This document shows positions 1-5,106 of a DNA stretch of 5,317 nucleotides, one piece after another. Location of the stretch: assembly GCA_910588045.1 (NCBI GenBank), contig CAJUPS010000160.1:1-5317 (forward strand), written 5' to 3'. Both the position numbers and the translations under genes were made by a program. Each line of letters begins with the position of its first letter. The stretch's first letter is position 1. The DNA is from an uncultured Oscillospiraceae bacterium. GTDB lineage: Bacteria > Bacillota > Clostridia > Oscillospirales > Oscillospiraceae. The notes beneath the pieces are model-generated. The model saw only the letters and a list, made by a program, of their open reading frames with translations, was not told the origin of the DNA and searched no databases.

Positions 1-20
1 CTTTTGCCGCGCGGCAAAAG
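1..20. repeat. Perfect 20-bp palindrome at window edge
   Basis: CTTTTGCCGCGCGGCAAAAG is identical to its reverse complement. It lies about 77 bases beyond the stop codon of the glycosidase gene, where an operon terminator could sit. However, the arms run T-tract, GC core, A-tract, which is the reverse of an intrinsic terminator, and no T-run follows on the visible side. A second GC-rich stem (CCGGG at 33-37 with CCCGG at 49-53) lies next to it. It may be a dispersed intergenic repeat or the centre of a larger palindrome cut by the window edge. The function is not known. Confidence 0.6.
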
Positions 21-96
21 TAGGCGCGGAGTCCGGGGCCGCGTAGGTCCCGGGCTATCGACGGAGAAGACGCTAAACGAACTGCTCGCGGGGACG

Positions 97-1410
97 TCAC
101 CTCTCCATCTTCCAGTATTGCACGCTGTAGGGCGGCAGCTCACTCCCCCCACCGAAGTCGTGGTTCTCTCCGGTGACCAGGTCCACCGCCATGCCGCACC
201 CCGCGTCAAAATGGGCGGTATAGGCCGCGCCGTCGGCGTTGACCGCCACCAGCACCCGCTCGCCGTCGCAGGCCCGCTCGAAGATCATCTGCCTGTTGGT
301 CAGCACCACATTCCGATAGGAACCGTAGCACAGCGCCTTGCTTCCCCTGCGGGCGGCCGCCAGCCTGGCGATAAAGGCGGTCAGCTCGTTGCTCTCCGGC
401 CTCTCGACGGCGGGACGCAGGGCGGCGTCCCCCTGGCTCTTCTTCCCCTCCATCCCCCACTCGCTGCCGTAGTACACCGCCGGGACCCCGGGCATACCGA
501 AGAGGATGCCGTAGGCGGGACGCAGGTGGTCCCTGTTGGTCAGGATACTGGCGATGCGCTCCACGTCGTGGTTGTCCAGAAAACTCAGCAGATGCTTCCC
601 CTTGTAGAGGGTCCAGTTCTCCGGCCCGAACTGCCGGGCCAGGGAGTGGCCGATCTCAAAGAGATTCATGGAGTTGAAGCTGGACCACAGACCCTTGTAG
701 CACTCGTAGTTGGTCACCGAGTGGCAGGCGTTGTCGTTCATCCAGCGGTTGTAGTCCCCGTGGAGGGTCTCCCCCATGAGGACGAAATCCGGCTTGATCC
801 GGTTGGCGAAGTCCCGCAGCTGCCGCAGGTAGTCCGGGCTCAGGCAGTAGGCCACGTCCAGCCGCAGTCCGTCAATATCGAACTGCTCCACCCAGGCGCG
901 AATGGCGTCGAACTGGTGCTGCACCACCGCCGGGTTGTCCAGATTCAGCTTCACCAGCTCATAGTGGCCCTCCCACGCCTCGTACCAAAAGCCGTCGTTG
1001 TAGCCCGTGTTGCCGCCGAAGTCGATGCGGAACCAGTCCTTGTAGGGGCTGTCCCACTTCTTCTCCTGCACGTCCTTGAAGGCCCAGAAGCCCCGGCCCA
1101 CGTGGTTGAATACGCCGTCGAGCATCACCCGCAGTCCGGCGGCGTGGAGGGCGGCGCAGACCTGCCGGAAGTCCTCGTCCGTGCCCAGGCGGCAGTCGAT
1201 ATGGCGGTAATCCCGGGTGTCGTAGCCGTGCTTATCGCTGTCAAAGACAGGATTGAAGAGGACCGTGTCCGCCCCTGTCTCCTTGATATGGTCGATCCAG
1301 TCCAGCACCCGGAGAATCCGGTGCTCCTGTACGCCGTCGTTGTACTCCGGCGCGCCGCACAGCCCCAGGGGATAGATCTGATAAATGACCGCTTCGTTAA
1401 ACCACTTCAT
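97..1410 (-). CDS. GH13 alpha-amylase-family glycosidase (cytoplasmic)
   Basis: This is a 437-residue glycoside hydrolase of family 13, which cleaves alpha-glucosidic bonds in starch fragments, maltodextrins or related sugars by a retaining mechanism. The four conserved blocks of the (beta/alpha)8 barrel are visible. Block I is LDGVFNH (Asp98, His103). Block II is DGLRLDVAY, with nucleophile Asp185. Block III is LMGET, with acid/base Glu214. Block IV is FLDNHD, with Asp282. A short C-terminal beta domain follows from about residue 360. There is no signal peptide, so it acts in the cytosol, probably on imported oligosaccharides. The start is the ATG preceded by GGAAAGGA eight bases upstream. 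It is the last gene of a three-gene operon, 19 bases after the aminopeptidase stop. The exact substrate (amylase, maltogenic amylase, alpha-glucosidase or sucrose-type) cannot be told from the sequence. The family is certain and the specificity open. Confidence 0.95.
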   Translation of the reverse strand: MKWFNEAVIYQIYPLGLCGAPEYNDGVQEHRILRVLDWIDHIKETGADTVLFNPVFDSDKHGYDTRDYRHIDCRLGTDEDFRQVCAALHAAGLRVMLDGVFNHVGRGFWAFKDVQEKKWDSPYKDWFRIDFGGNTGYNDGFWYEAWEGHYELVKLNLDNPAVVQHQFDAIRAWVEQFDIDGLRLDVAYCLSPDYLRQLRDFANRIKPDFVLMGETLHGDYNRWMNDNACHSVTNYECYKGLWSSFNSMNLFEIGHSLARQFGPENWTLYKGKHLLSFLDNHDVERIASILTNRDHLRPAYGILFGMPGVPAVYYGSEWGMEGKKSQGDAALRPAVERPESNELTAFIARLAAARRGSKALCYGSYRNVVLTNRQMIFERACDGERVLVAVNADGAAYTAHFDAGCGMAVDLVTGENHDFGGGSELPPYSVQYWKMER

Positions 1411-1429
1411 GCTGCAATCCTTTCCATGT

Positions 1430-2716
1430 TCATTTCAAGATAAATCGCTCGTTCTCCTCCCGGAAGGAGGCGCTGTAGAAGGCCGTCATGGCCCGGACGA
1501 GATACTCCGTATCCCGCACCCCCGCCGTCTCAAAGCAGGAGTGCATGGCCAATTGGGCCAGGCCAATATCCACGGCGTTGAGGGACACGTGGGCATTGGT
1601 GATCAGCCCCAGCGTGCCGCCGCCGGGCAGGTCGGAGCGGTTGGCGAAGTGCTGCACCGGTACGCCGACACGCCCGCACAGGTCGGAAAACACCGCGCAG
1701 GCTGCGCCGCCGGTGGCGTAGTGCACCCCGTGCTTGATGACGATGCCGCCGTTCATCCGGGGCCGGTGGGTGGGGTCGGCGTACTCGGGATGGTTCGGGT
1801 GGACGGCGTGGGCGTTGTCGGCGCTGACCAGGAAGCTGTTGGCGACGGCCGCCAGGCGCTCCCGGCCCATGCTGTCGCAGATGCGGTTCATCCAGTCGAT
1901 GAGGAAGGTGCCCCCCGCACCCTGCCGGGTGTGGCTGCCGATCTCCTCGTTATCCATGAGGACGTAGAGCGGTACGCTGTCGCTGTCCTCCGCCGCCATA
2001 AAGCCCCGGAAGCATCCCCAGGCGCATTGCAGGTCGTCCAGTCGGGGCGCGGAGAAAAACTGCTCCTCCGCCCCCCAGACCAGCCCCTTCTGCCGTAGGC
2101 ACAGGTACAGATCCGTGCCCAGGATGTCCTCCGGGGCGCACCCGGCGGCCTGGGCCACGATGGCGCGGAACGAGCCCTGCTCCAGGTCCATGCCCATGAG
2201 GGGAACCATGTCGGTCTTGGGGTCGTAGGCGAAGCCCTCGTTGGCCTTCCGGTTCATGTGGATGGCCACGTTGGGGATCATCAGCAGGTCCCGGTCCACG
2301 TATGTCAGCCGGGCCTCGATGGCGTCCCCACAGCGAACCATCACCCGGCCCGCCACGGTCAGGGGCCGGTCCAGCCAGGGGGCGCACAGCATCCCGCCGT
2401 AGCGCTCCGCGTTCAGCCGGACATAGCCATCCGGCCCGGTCAGCTCCGCGTTCTCCTTCAGCCGGAAGGTCGGCGCATCGGAGTGGCTGGCGGAGAGCAT
2501 AAAGCCGGTGAAATCCCTGCGGGGAATCCGAAAGGCCAGCAGCGCCGAGCCTCCCCGGGTGACAAAATATTTTTCCCCCGCCGTCAGCTCCGGGACGGCC
2601 CCCTCGCTCAGACGCCGGTAGCCCGCCTCCTCCAGCGCGCGGCAGAGGTTGTCCACCGCGTGGAAGCGGCTGGGGCTGTGATCCAGGAAATGCAGAAGCT
2701 CCTTCATTTTACTCAT
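1430..2716 (-). CDS. M18 family metallo-aminopeptidase
   Basis: This 428-residue protein has the normal length and layout of M18 aminopeptidases (aspartyl aminopeptidase / yeast aminopeptidase I type, called ApeB in some bacteria). These are cytosolic dizinc enzymes that remove N-terminal, often acidic, residues from peptides. By analogy with human DNPEP, the metal ligands are His78 (SASHSD), Asp227 (RLDD), Glu258 (DNEEIGS), Asp300 (VSADNAHA) and His392 (QLAMHS), with Glu257 as catalytic base. All are present, so it should be active. The frame stays open further upstream, but that extension would overlap the thioesterase by about 100 bases. The ATG at 2716 follows GGGAAGGAGAA only two bases after AAGGAG. 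A second in-frame ATG at 2707 (MKELL) has a spacing of 11, so the true start could be either. It begins 11 bases after the thioesterase stop, in the same operon. The symbol is left blank because several names are in use. Confidence 0.94.
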   Translation of the reverse strand: MSKMKELLHFLDHSPSRFHAVDNLCRALEEAGYRRLSEGAVPELTAGEKYFVTRGGSALLAFRIPRRDFTGFMLSASHSDAPTFRLKENAELTGPDGYVRLNAERYGGMLCAPWLDRPLTVAGRVMVRCGDAIEARLTYVDRDLLMIPNVAIHMNRKANEGFAYDPKTDMVPLMGMDLEQGSFRAIVAQAAGCAPEDILGTDLYLCLRQKGLVWGAEEQFFSAPRLDDLQCAWGCFRGFMAAEDSDSVPLYVLMDNEEIGSHTRQGAGGTFLIDWMNRICDSMGRERLAAVANSFLVSADNAHAVHPNHPEYADPTHRPRMNGGIVIKHGVHYATGGAACAVFSDLCGRVGVPVQHFANRSDLPGGGTLGLITNAHVSLNAVDIGLAQLAMHSCFETAGVRDTEYLVRAMTAFYSASFREENERFILK

Positions 2717-2727
2717 TTCTCCTTCCC

Positions 2728-3462
2728 TCAATAGAACCAGATAAACGCATGGTGGACGACCCGTCCTCCGCTCTCGCTCTGGATCTCCACCTGGTGTTTC
2801 CCCGCCTCCGTCTGGGAATAGAGGCACCGGATGGGGGTCCCCAACAGGATCTGGCGGCGGAAAACGATGTCCACCGTGGCGGGGAGGTCCCGGTAGACCT
2901 CCTCCGGCAGGGCCTCCACGGCGTAGTCCAAATAGTGCAAATTGTTGACATGGTGGTTGGTGTCAATATCCCGGCGACCCACCACCGTCTCAAAGGCGGC
3001 GGGGCTCCCCTCCGGCGTGCTGCCGTTGCCGGGGACCGGTCTGTCAAAGAGACTCCGGGTGTCCAGCTGCTGCCGGTAGGCGTCCCGGACGGCGTCCGTC
3101 ACCCGCATGAGCCGCCCCGTGTCGGCGTCCACCAGCACCCAGCGGCTGGTCCCCCGGGCCACGGTACTCGCCTCCGCCCGGACCAGAAATTCCCGGTCGG
3201 AAAAAAAGCCGTCCATACTCCGGGGCCAGGTCTCCACCTTGAGCGGCGTGCGCCAGAGAGGGCGCGCCAGCAGCTCCACACGCCAGCTGTTGAGGATCCA
3301 GTGGACCCCCCTGCGGGGAATATCCTTCAATCCGAAGCCCGCGTCATCGGAGGCCACCGAGGCGGCCTCCTGCAAAATCCGCAGCAATCCCCGGTGGTCC
3401 AGCTGCTGATCCGGGCCCACATCGGAGTAGGCGACATCGGTTTCATAAATATAGTGCGGCGT
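2728..3462 (-). CDS. Acyl-ACP thioesterase (FatA/FatB-like, double hotdog), likely ACG start
   Basis: This protein of about 244 residues belongs to the acyl-ACP thioesterase family, which hydrolyses fatty acyl chains from acyl carrier protein and releases free fatty acids in the cytosol. The N-terminal hotdog carries the usual opening (YIYETDVAYSDVGPDQQL, then LLRILQEAAS and a W-rich VETWPRSMDG segment). The second hotdog carries the catalytic DIDTNHHVNN motif (Asp167, Asn169 and His171 in this numbering). The downstream position that holds Glu or Cys in plant enzymes appears to be in RRQILLG, possibly Gln; this alignment is by eye. The first ordinary start codon is GTG at 3420, but family sequence continues 14 residues upstream of it in frame. 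Between the in-frame TGA (3471-3469) and that GTG there is no ATG, GTG or TTG. ACG at 3462 lies nine bases after the GGGG of a GGGGTGATC Shine-Dalgarno, so I chose it. It is the first gene of the operon, about 28 bases after the predicted transcription start. Confidence 0.88.
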   Translation of the reverse strand, partial: TPHYIYETDVAYSDVGPDQQLDHRGLLRILQEAASVASDDAGFGLKDIPRRGVHWILNSWRVELLARPLWRTPLKVETWPRSMDGFFSDREFLVRAEASTVARGTSRWVLVDADTGRLMRVTDAVRDAYRQQLDTRSLFDRPVPGNGSTPEGSPAAFETVVGRRDIDTNHHVNNLHYLDYAVEALPEEVYRDLPATVDIVFRRQILLGTPIRCLYSQTEAGKHQVEIQSESGGRVVHHAFIWFY

Positions 3463-3466
3463 AAAC

Positions 3467-3475
3467 GATCACCCC
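3467..3475 (-). promoter_or_regulatory. Shine-Dalgarno that decides the thioesterase start
   Basis: On the minus strand GGGGTGATC closely matches GGAGGTGATC, the complement of the 16S 3' end. It lies directly before the in-frame ACG at 3462 (nine bases from GGGG). It is more than 45 bases from the GTG at 3420, too far to serve that codon. An in-frame TGA lies inside the site, so translation cannot begin upstream of it in this frame. Confidence 0.65.
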
Positions 3476-3496
3476 TGTTTTCAAAGTCGCCTTTCT

Positions 3497-3525
3497 ATTG
3501 TACTCTTAAAGCAGGGAGATGTCAA
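3497..3525 (-). promoter_or_regulatory. Consensus housekeeping promoter of the thioesterase-aminopeptidase-glycosidase operon
   Basis: The minus strand reads TTGACA (3525-3520), a 17-base spacer, then TACAAT (3502-3497). That is a perfect -35, optimal spacing and five of six at the -10. Transcription should start near 3490, giving a leader of about 28 bases before the ACG at 3462. No other strong promoter is seen between the three genes, so this one probably drives all of them. Confidence 0.88.
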
Positions 3526-3540
3526 AGAAGAAATTCTTCT
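3526..3540. promoter_or_regulatory. 15-bp palindrome touching the -35 box, candidate operator
   Basis: AGAAGAAATTCTTCT has two perfect 7-bp arms around one central base and ends on the base next to the -35 hexamer. A protein bound here could activate or repress the operon promoter. No known operator was recognised, and an AT-rich palindrome could also arise by chance or act as an UP-like element. Confidence 0.4.
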
Positions 3541-3585
3541 GCAAGTATATTTTGCTGCACAGAATGTTGTACTTCCAATTATGCA

Positions 3586-3613
3586 AAAAGTTGCCTCCTG
3601 GGATACAACTTTT
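3586..3613. repeat. Inverted repeat AAAAGTTG / CAACTTTT
   Basis: Two perfect 8-bp arms flank a 12-base loop (3594-3605). On the minus strand the right arm runs into five Ts (CAACTTTTTG), so it could be a weak terminator for the resolvase transcript before it enters the operon promoter. The stem has only two GC pairs, so termination would be poor. It lies in the AT-rich gap between the operon promoter and the plus-strand small ORF. Confidence 0.4.
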
Positions 3614-3664
3614 CTCCATTTGTGTGGGAATATATAGACAAGAATCAACACAGGAGGAGATTCC

Positions 3665-3736
3665 ATGAAAAGGAACGACAGAAATATACACATTCCTGCA
3701 AAAAATTCTGCTTACAATAATTTAGCTTTTTCGTAA
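3665..3736 (+). CDS. Small plus-strand ORF with excellent RBS, probably a truncated gene start
   Basis: The frame encodes 23 residues (MKRNDRNIHIPAKNSAYNNL then AFS). The ATG follows AGGAGG by seven bases (AGGAGGAGATTCC), as good a ribosome binding site as any in the window, which argues that this was a real gene start. Its last 25 bases overlap the 3' end of the resolvase gene on the other strand, and the product is short. I do not recognise it. The basic, Asn-rich opening NxxxHIPAK loosely recalls N-termini of some large serine recombinases, but that is weak. The likely reading is that a divergent gene next to the thioesterase operon lost everything after its first 15 or so codons when the resolvase-bearing segment arrived. 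It could instead be a real leader peptide. An AT-rich run (TATATA, 3631-3636) lies upstream with no convincing -35. Confidence 0.4.
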   Translation: MKRNDRNIHIPAKNSAYNNLAFS

Positions 3737-4317
3737 ATCTCCGCCCGATAGCGGAAGGAGGACAGCGGCATCCCGCACTCCTTCGCCGCCGTGCCGGTGA
3801 TCGCTCCGGCCTTCCACCGTTGGTAGGCACTGTGATAATTCTCCGGGAGCGGCCTGGGCGGTCTGCCGAACCGAACGCCCCTGGCCTTTGCCGCCGCTAT
3901 GCCCTCCGCCTGTCGCTGGCGGATGTTGGTGCGCTCGTTCTCCGCTACAAAGGACAGCACTTGCAGGACAATATCGCTGAGGAAGGTCCCCATCAGGTCC
4001 TTACCCCTGCGGGTATCCAGCAGCGGCATATCCAGCACCACAATGTCAATGCCTTTCTCCTTGGTCAGAATCCGCCACTGTTCCAAAATCTCACCGTAAT
4101 TGCGCCCCAGCCGGTCGATGCTCTTGATGTAGAGCAGATCGTCCGGCTTCAGCTTTTTGACCAACTTCTTGTATTGGGGCCGCTCAAAGTCCTTGCCGGA
4201 CTGCTTGTCCAGAAAGACGTTCTTTTCCGGGATGGACAACTCCCGCATGGCGACCATCTGCCGGTCCTCGTTCTGGTCGCGGCTGCTAACCCGGATATAG
4301 CCGTATGTATTTGGAAT
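3712..4317 (-). CDS. Small serine recombinase (resolvase/invertase family), non-canonical start
   Basis: The 201-residue protein has the usual length of a small serine recombinase, which cuts and rejoins DNA at short crossover sites through a 5' phosphoserine link. The N-terminus reads YGYIRVSSRDQNEDRQ, with catalytic Ser11. IKSIDRLGRNY (about 65-75) carries the active-site arginines. Next come the long dimer helix (LSFVAENERTNIRQRQAEGI) and a GVRFGRPP linker. A C-terminal helix-turn-helix (about 165-195, TAAKECGMPLSSFRYRAEIY) binds DNA. The first ATG, at 4257, lies after the catalytic serine, so it cannot be the start of an active enzyme. In frame upstream, after TAA, only CTG (4326), ATA (4323) and ATT (4317) are available. 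ATT gives MPNTYGYIRVSS and lies 10 bases after AAAGGAGG; ATA lies 4 bases after it and gives MTIPNTYGYI. It is probably the resolvase or invertase of a transposon or integrated element. The upstream HTH gene may share its transcript. Confidence 0.9.
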   Translation of the reverse strand: MPNTYGYIRVSSRDQNEDRQMVAMRELSIPEKNVFLDKQSGKDFERPQYKKLVKKLKPDDLLYIKSIDRLGRNYGEILEQWRILTKEKGIDIVVLDMPLLDTRRGKDLMGTFLSDIVLQVLSFVAENERTNIRQRQAEGIAAAKARGVRFGRPPRPLPENYHSAYQRWKAGAITGTAAKECGMPLSSFRYRAEIYEKAKLL

Positions 4318-4322
4318 GGTTA

Positions 4323-4349
4323 TCAGACCTCCTTTGTCTTATGGCGCAT
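4323..4349 (-). other. Mini-ORF overlapping the resolvase start, possible coupling leader
   Basis: ATG at 4349 opens an eight-codon frame (MRHKTKEV) whose TGA shares its A with the ATA candidate start of the resolvase (TGATA). The resolvase Shine-Dalgarno (AAAGGAGGT, 4335-4327) lies inside this mini-ORF. Ribosomes ending here would be placed to restart at ATA or ATT. Its own ribosome binding site is weak (AGAGAGG, 12 bases away), so it may also be chance. Confidence 0.3.
4327..4335 (-). promoter_or_regulatory. Resolvase Shine-Dalgarno AAAGGAGGT
   Basis: This near-perfect ribosome binding site is followed by CTGATAACCATTCCA with no ATG, GTG or TTG. It shows that translation does begin here, 70 or more bases upstream of the first in-frame ATG (4257). 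It supports initiation at ATT (4317) or ATA (4323). Confidence 0.75.
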
Positions 4350-4374
4350 AAAGCCGTTTTTCCTCTCTACATAG

Positions 4375-4388
4375 CACCCGCGCGGGTG
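4375..4388. repeat. Perfect 14-bp palindrome CACCCGCGCGGGTG
   Basis: This GC-only core palindrome lies in the 165-base gap between the resolvase and the HTH gene, about 60 bases upstream of the resolvase start. It could be part of a recombinase or repressor binding region, or form a short hairpin in the transcript. No T-run follows on either strand, so it is not a terminator. Confidence 0.5.
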
Positions 4389-4399
4389 GCCGTGACAGG

Positions 4400-4440
4400 C
4401 TGAACGAGTACCCTTGGGTAACGGATGTACCCCCGTTCAG
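4400..4440. repeat. Nested inverted repeats with alternative pairing
   Basis: Outer arms CTGAACG (4400-4406) and CGTTCAG (4434-4440) are perfect. Inside, TACCC (4409-4413) can pair with GGGTA (4416-4420). The same GGGTA can instead pair with TACCC at 4428-4432. The two inner hairpins exclude each other. The element lies between the HTH gene and the resolvase, so it could act as an attenuator in a shared transcript or as a protein-binding (res-like) site. Confidence 0.5.
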
Positions 4441-4488
4441 TTGAATGCCACGAACACCCCCGTGCGGGTTGCTCTCTCTGAATCGTTT

Positions 4489-4710
4489 TTACCTGTGTCC
4501 CCTCTCCCGCTTTTTCCAAACGATGTCGTAGCCCAGCACGTCCGCCAGTTCAATTGCCTCGTTGTATCGCAGAGTGCCGCGCTTGAGTTTGTCCGAAAGA
4601 TTGGGGACACTGGCGCTCCACCCATGGACTACCGCCAATGTCTGTACCACCTCGCTCATGGTCGTGCCTTCCTGCACGATATGAGCCTTAATTTCGTTGC
4701 GTATGTTCAT
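4489..4710 (-). CDS. Small HTH-like DNA-binding protein (XRE-like or DUF6471-like)
   Basis: This 73-residue, fully helical-looking protein has the pattern of a compact helix-turn-helix. It has a first helix (NEIKAHIVQEG), then TMSEVVQTLAVVHGW. A likely recognition helix follows (SVPNLSDKLKRGTL), then a packing helix (YNEAIELADVLGYDIVWKKR). The spacing TMxEVVxxL ... SVPNLxxKLxRG resembles XRE-type and DUF6471-type small proteins of mobile elements. This assignment is from memory of the pattern, not from a search. The start ATG has AAGGAG eight bases upstream. A perfect 12-bp inverted repeat lies just before that (4738-4770), a natural place for autoregulation. The gene is upstream of the resolvase on the same strand with a 170-base gap, so they may belong to one element. 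The C-terminus is very basic (KKRERGHR). No catalytic residues are seen. Confidence 0.8.
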   Translation of the reverse strand: MNIRNEIKAHIVQEGTTMSEVVQTLAVVHGWSASVPNLSDKLKRGTLRYNEAIELADVLGYDIVWKKRERGHR

Positions 4711-4737
4711 ATTGCGTTCTCCTTGTAATATAACGAT

Positions 4738-4770
4738 GGTCTAAAACCGACACTTTGCCGGTTTTAGACC
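4738..4770. promoter_or_regulatory. 12-bp perfect inverted repeat upstream of the HTH gene, candidate operator or leader hairpin
   Basis: GGTCTAAAACCG (4738-4749) and CGGTTTTAGACC (4759-4770) are perfect arms around a nine-base loop. It lies 28 bases upstream of the HTH start codon. No T-run follows on either strand, so it is not an intrinsic terminator. It fits an operator for the HTH protein, a resolvase subsite or a leader hairpin. No good -35 and -10 pair was found between it and the gene; a TATATT at 4732-4727 is too close to the ribosome binding site. Confidence 0.65.
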
Positions 4771-4906
4771 GTCATGGATTTCAGGTTGATATTGTTGCCG
4801 TTTCTCCCTGAAACCCGTTCCTGCCCCTGGTTCTCAGCGGCGTTTGGTTCCCGCTGGTACGCTCATATCATCGCATACTTTACCGGGGAACATATCCGTT
4901 TCAGAC

Positions 4907-4948
4907 GGTCATGCAGTTGTCGAGGTGCGTGGGAATCGCTGCATGACC
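4907..4948. repeat. 10-bp perfect inverted repeat with 22-base loop
   Basis: GGTCATGCAG (4907-4916) and CTGCATGACC (4939-4948) are perfect complements. The left arm with its flank (4896-4915) matches 16 of 20 bases with 4759-4778, the right arm and flank of the hairpin before the HTH gene. This suggests a repeated binding or recombination site spaced 137 bases apart. No T-run follows. Confidence 0.55.
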
Positions 4949-4993
4949 TATCATACTAAAATTTTTCGCCCTTTCCCGTATATCCAAGAAGTC

Positions 4994-5037
4994 GGAAATT
5001 CGGCCTGAAATGGGCAAATTTCCACGCTTATGGAAAT
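4994..5037. repeat. Three-part repeat with mutually exclusive stems
   Basis: AATTTCC (5017-5023) can pair with GGAAATT upstream (4994-5000). As part of ATTTCCA (5018-5024), it can instead pair with TGGAAAT downstream (5031-5037, six-base loop). It lies about 50 bases upstream of the plus-strand -10 box. A regulatory role is possible but unproven. Confidence 0.4.
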
Positions 5038-5061
5038 CCGCCCGCAGGCGTCATAATTCGA

Positions 5062-5090
5062 TGGAATGTCGCTCTTTTCTGTGCTATAAT
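5062..5090 (+). promoter_or_regulatory. Extended -10 promoter, plus strand
   Basis: TGCTATAAT (5082-5090) is an extended -10 with a perfect hexamer. The -35 (TGGAAT, 5062-5067, 17-base spacer) is weak, as is common with extended -10 promoters. Transcription would start near 5097, ten bases before AAGGAGG. The stop codon of the reverse transcriptase stub on the other strand lies inside the -10, which shows that the stub's tail is not original coding sequence. Confidence 0.65.
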
Positions 5091-5106
5091 TTGTCTGCAA
5101 AAGGCG

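Larger units (their letters stand above)
4771..5060. other. Gene-free, repeat-rich stretch
   Basis: No open frame here has both a plausible ribosome binding site and a recognisable product; the longer frames look like chance. It contains several inverted repeats: TTTCAGG/CCTGAAA (4779-4785 and 4807-4813), GTTTC/GAAAC (4800-4804 and 4810-4814), and those at 4907-4948 and 4994-5037. An AT-rich run is at 4955-4967. It is less GC-rich than the operon on the left. It may hold recombination subsites or be debris between element fragments. No tRNA or known riboswitch was recognised. Confidence 0.6.

Noticed and set aside
1..20. Palindrome as intrinsic terminator of the operon
   Set aside because: The A and T tracts are on the wrong sides of the stem, and no T-run is visible after it.
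4..1443. Long plus-strand open frame of 479 codons opposite the glycosidase gene
   Set aside because: It is rich in Pro, Val, Gly, His and Ala, as expected of antisense of GC-rich coding DNA. It has no ribosome binding site, and the minus strand has all four GH13 motifs.
2717..2827. Longer aminopeptidase with 37 extra N-terminal residues
   Set aside because: The extension is low-complexity (Gly, Pro, Arg), lies inside the thioesterase gene and lacks family similarity. A ribosome binding site sits just before 2716.
3443..3472. GTG-initiated short frame (VIVYAALYL) as thioesterase leader or frameshift start
   Set aside because: It has no spaced ribosome binding site and ends after nine codons. 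The thioesterase N-terminus is continuous in the other frame.
2749..3720. Long plus-strand open frame opposite the thioesterase gene
   Set aside because: It is antisense of a recognised gene and runs through its promoter. The composition is shadow-like and there is no start signal.
4414..4728. Plus-strand open frame of 104 codons opposite the HTH gene
   Set aside because: It is antisense of the small HTH gene, with no ribosome binding site and no family.
4738..4770. Inverted repeat as a transcription terminator
   Set aside because: No T-run follows on either strand.
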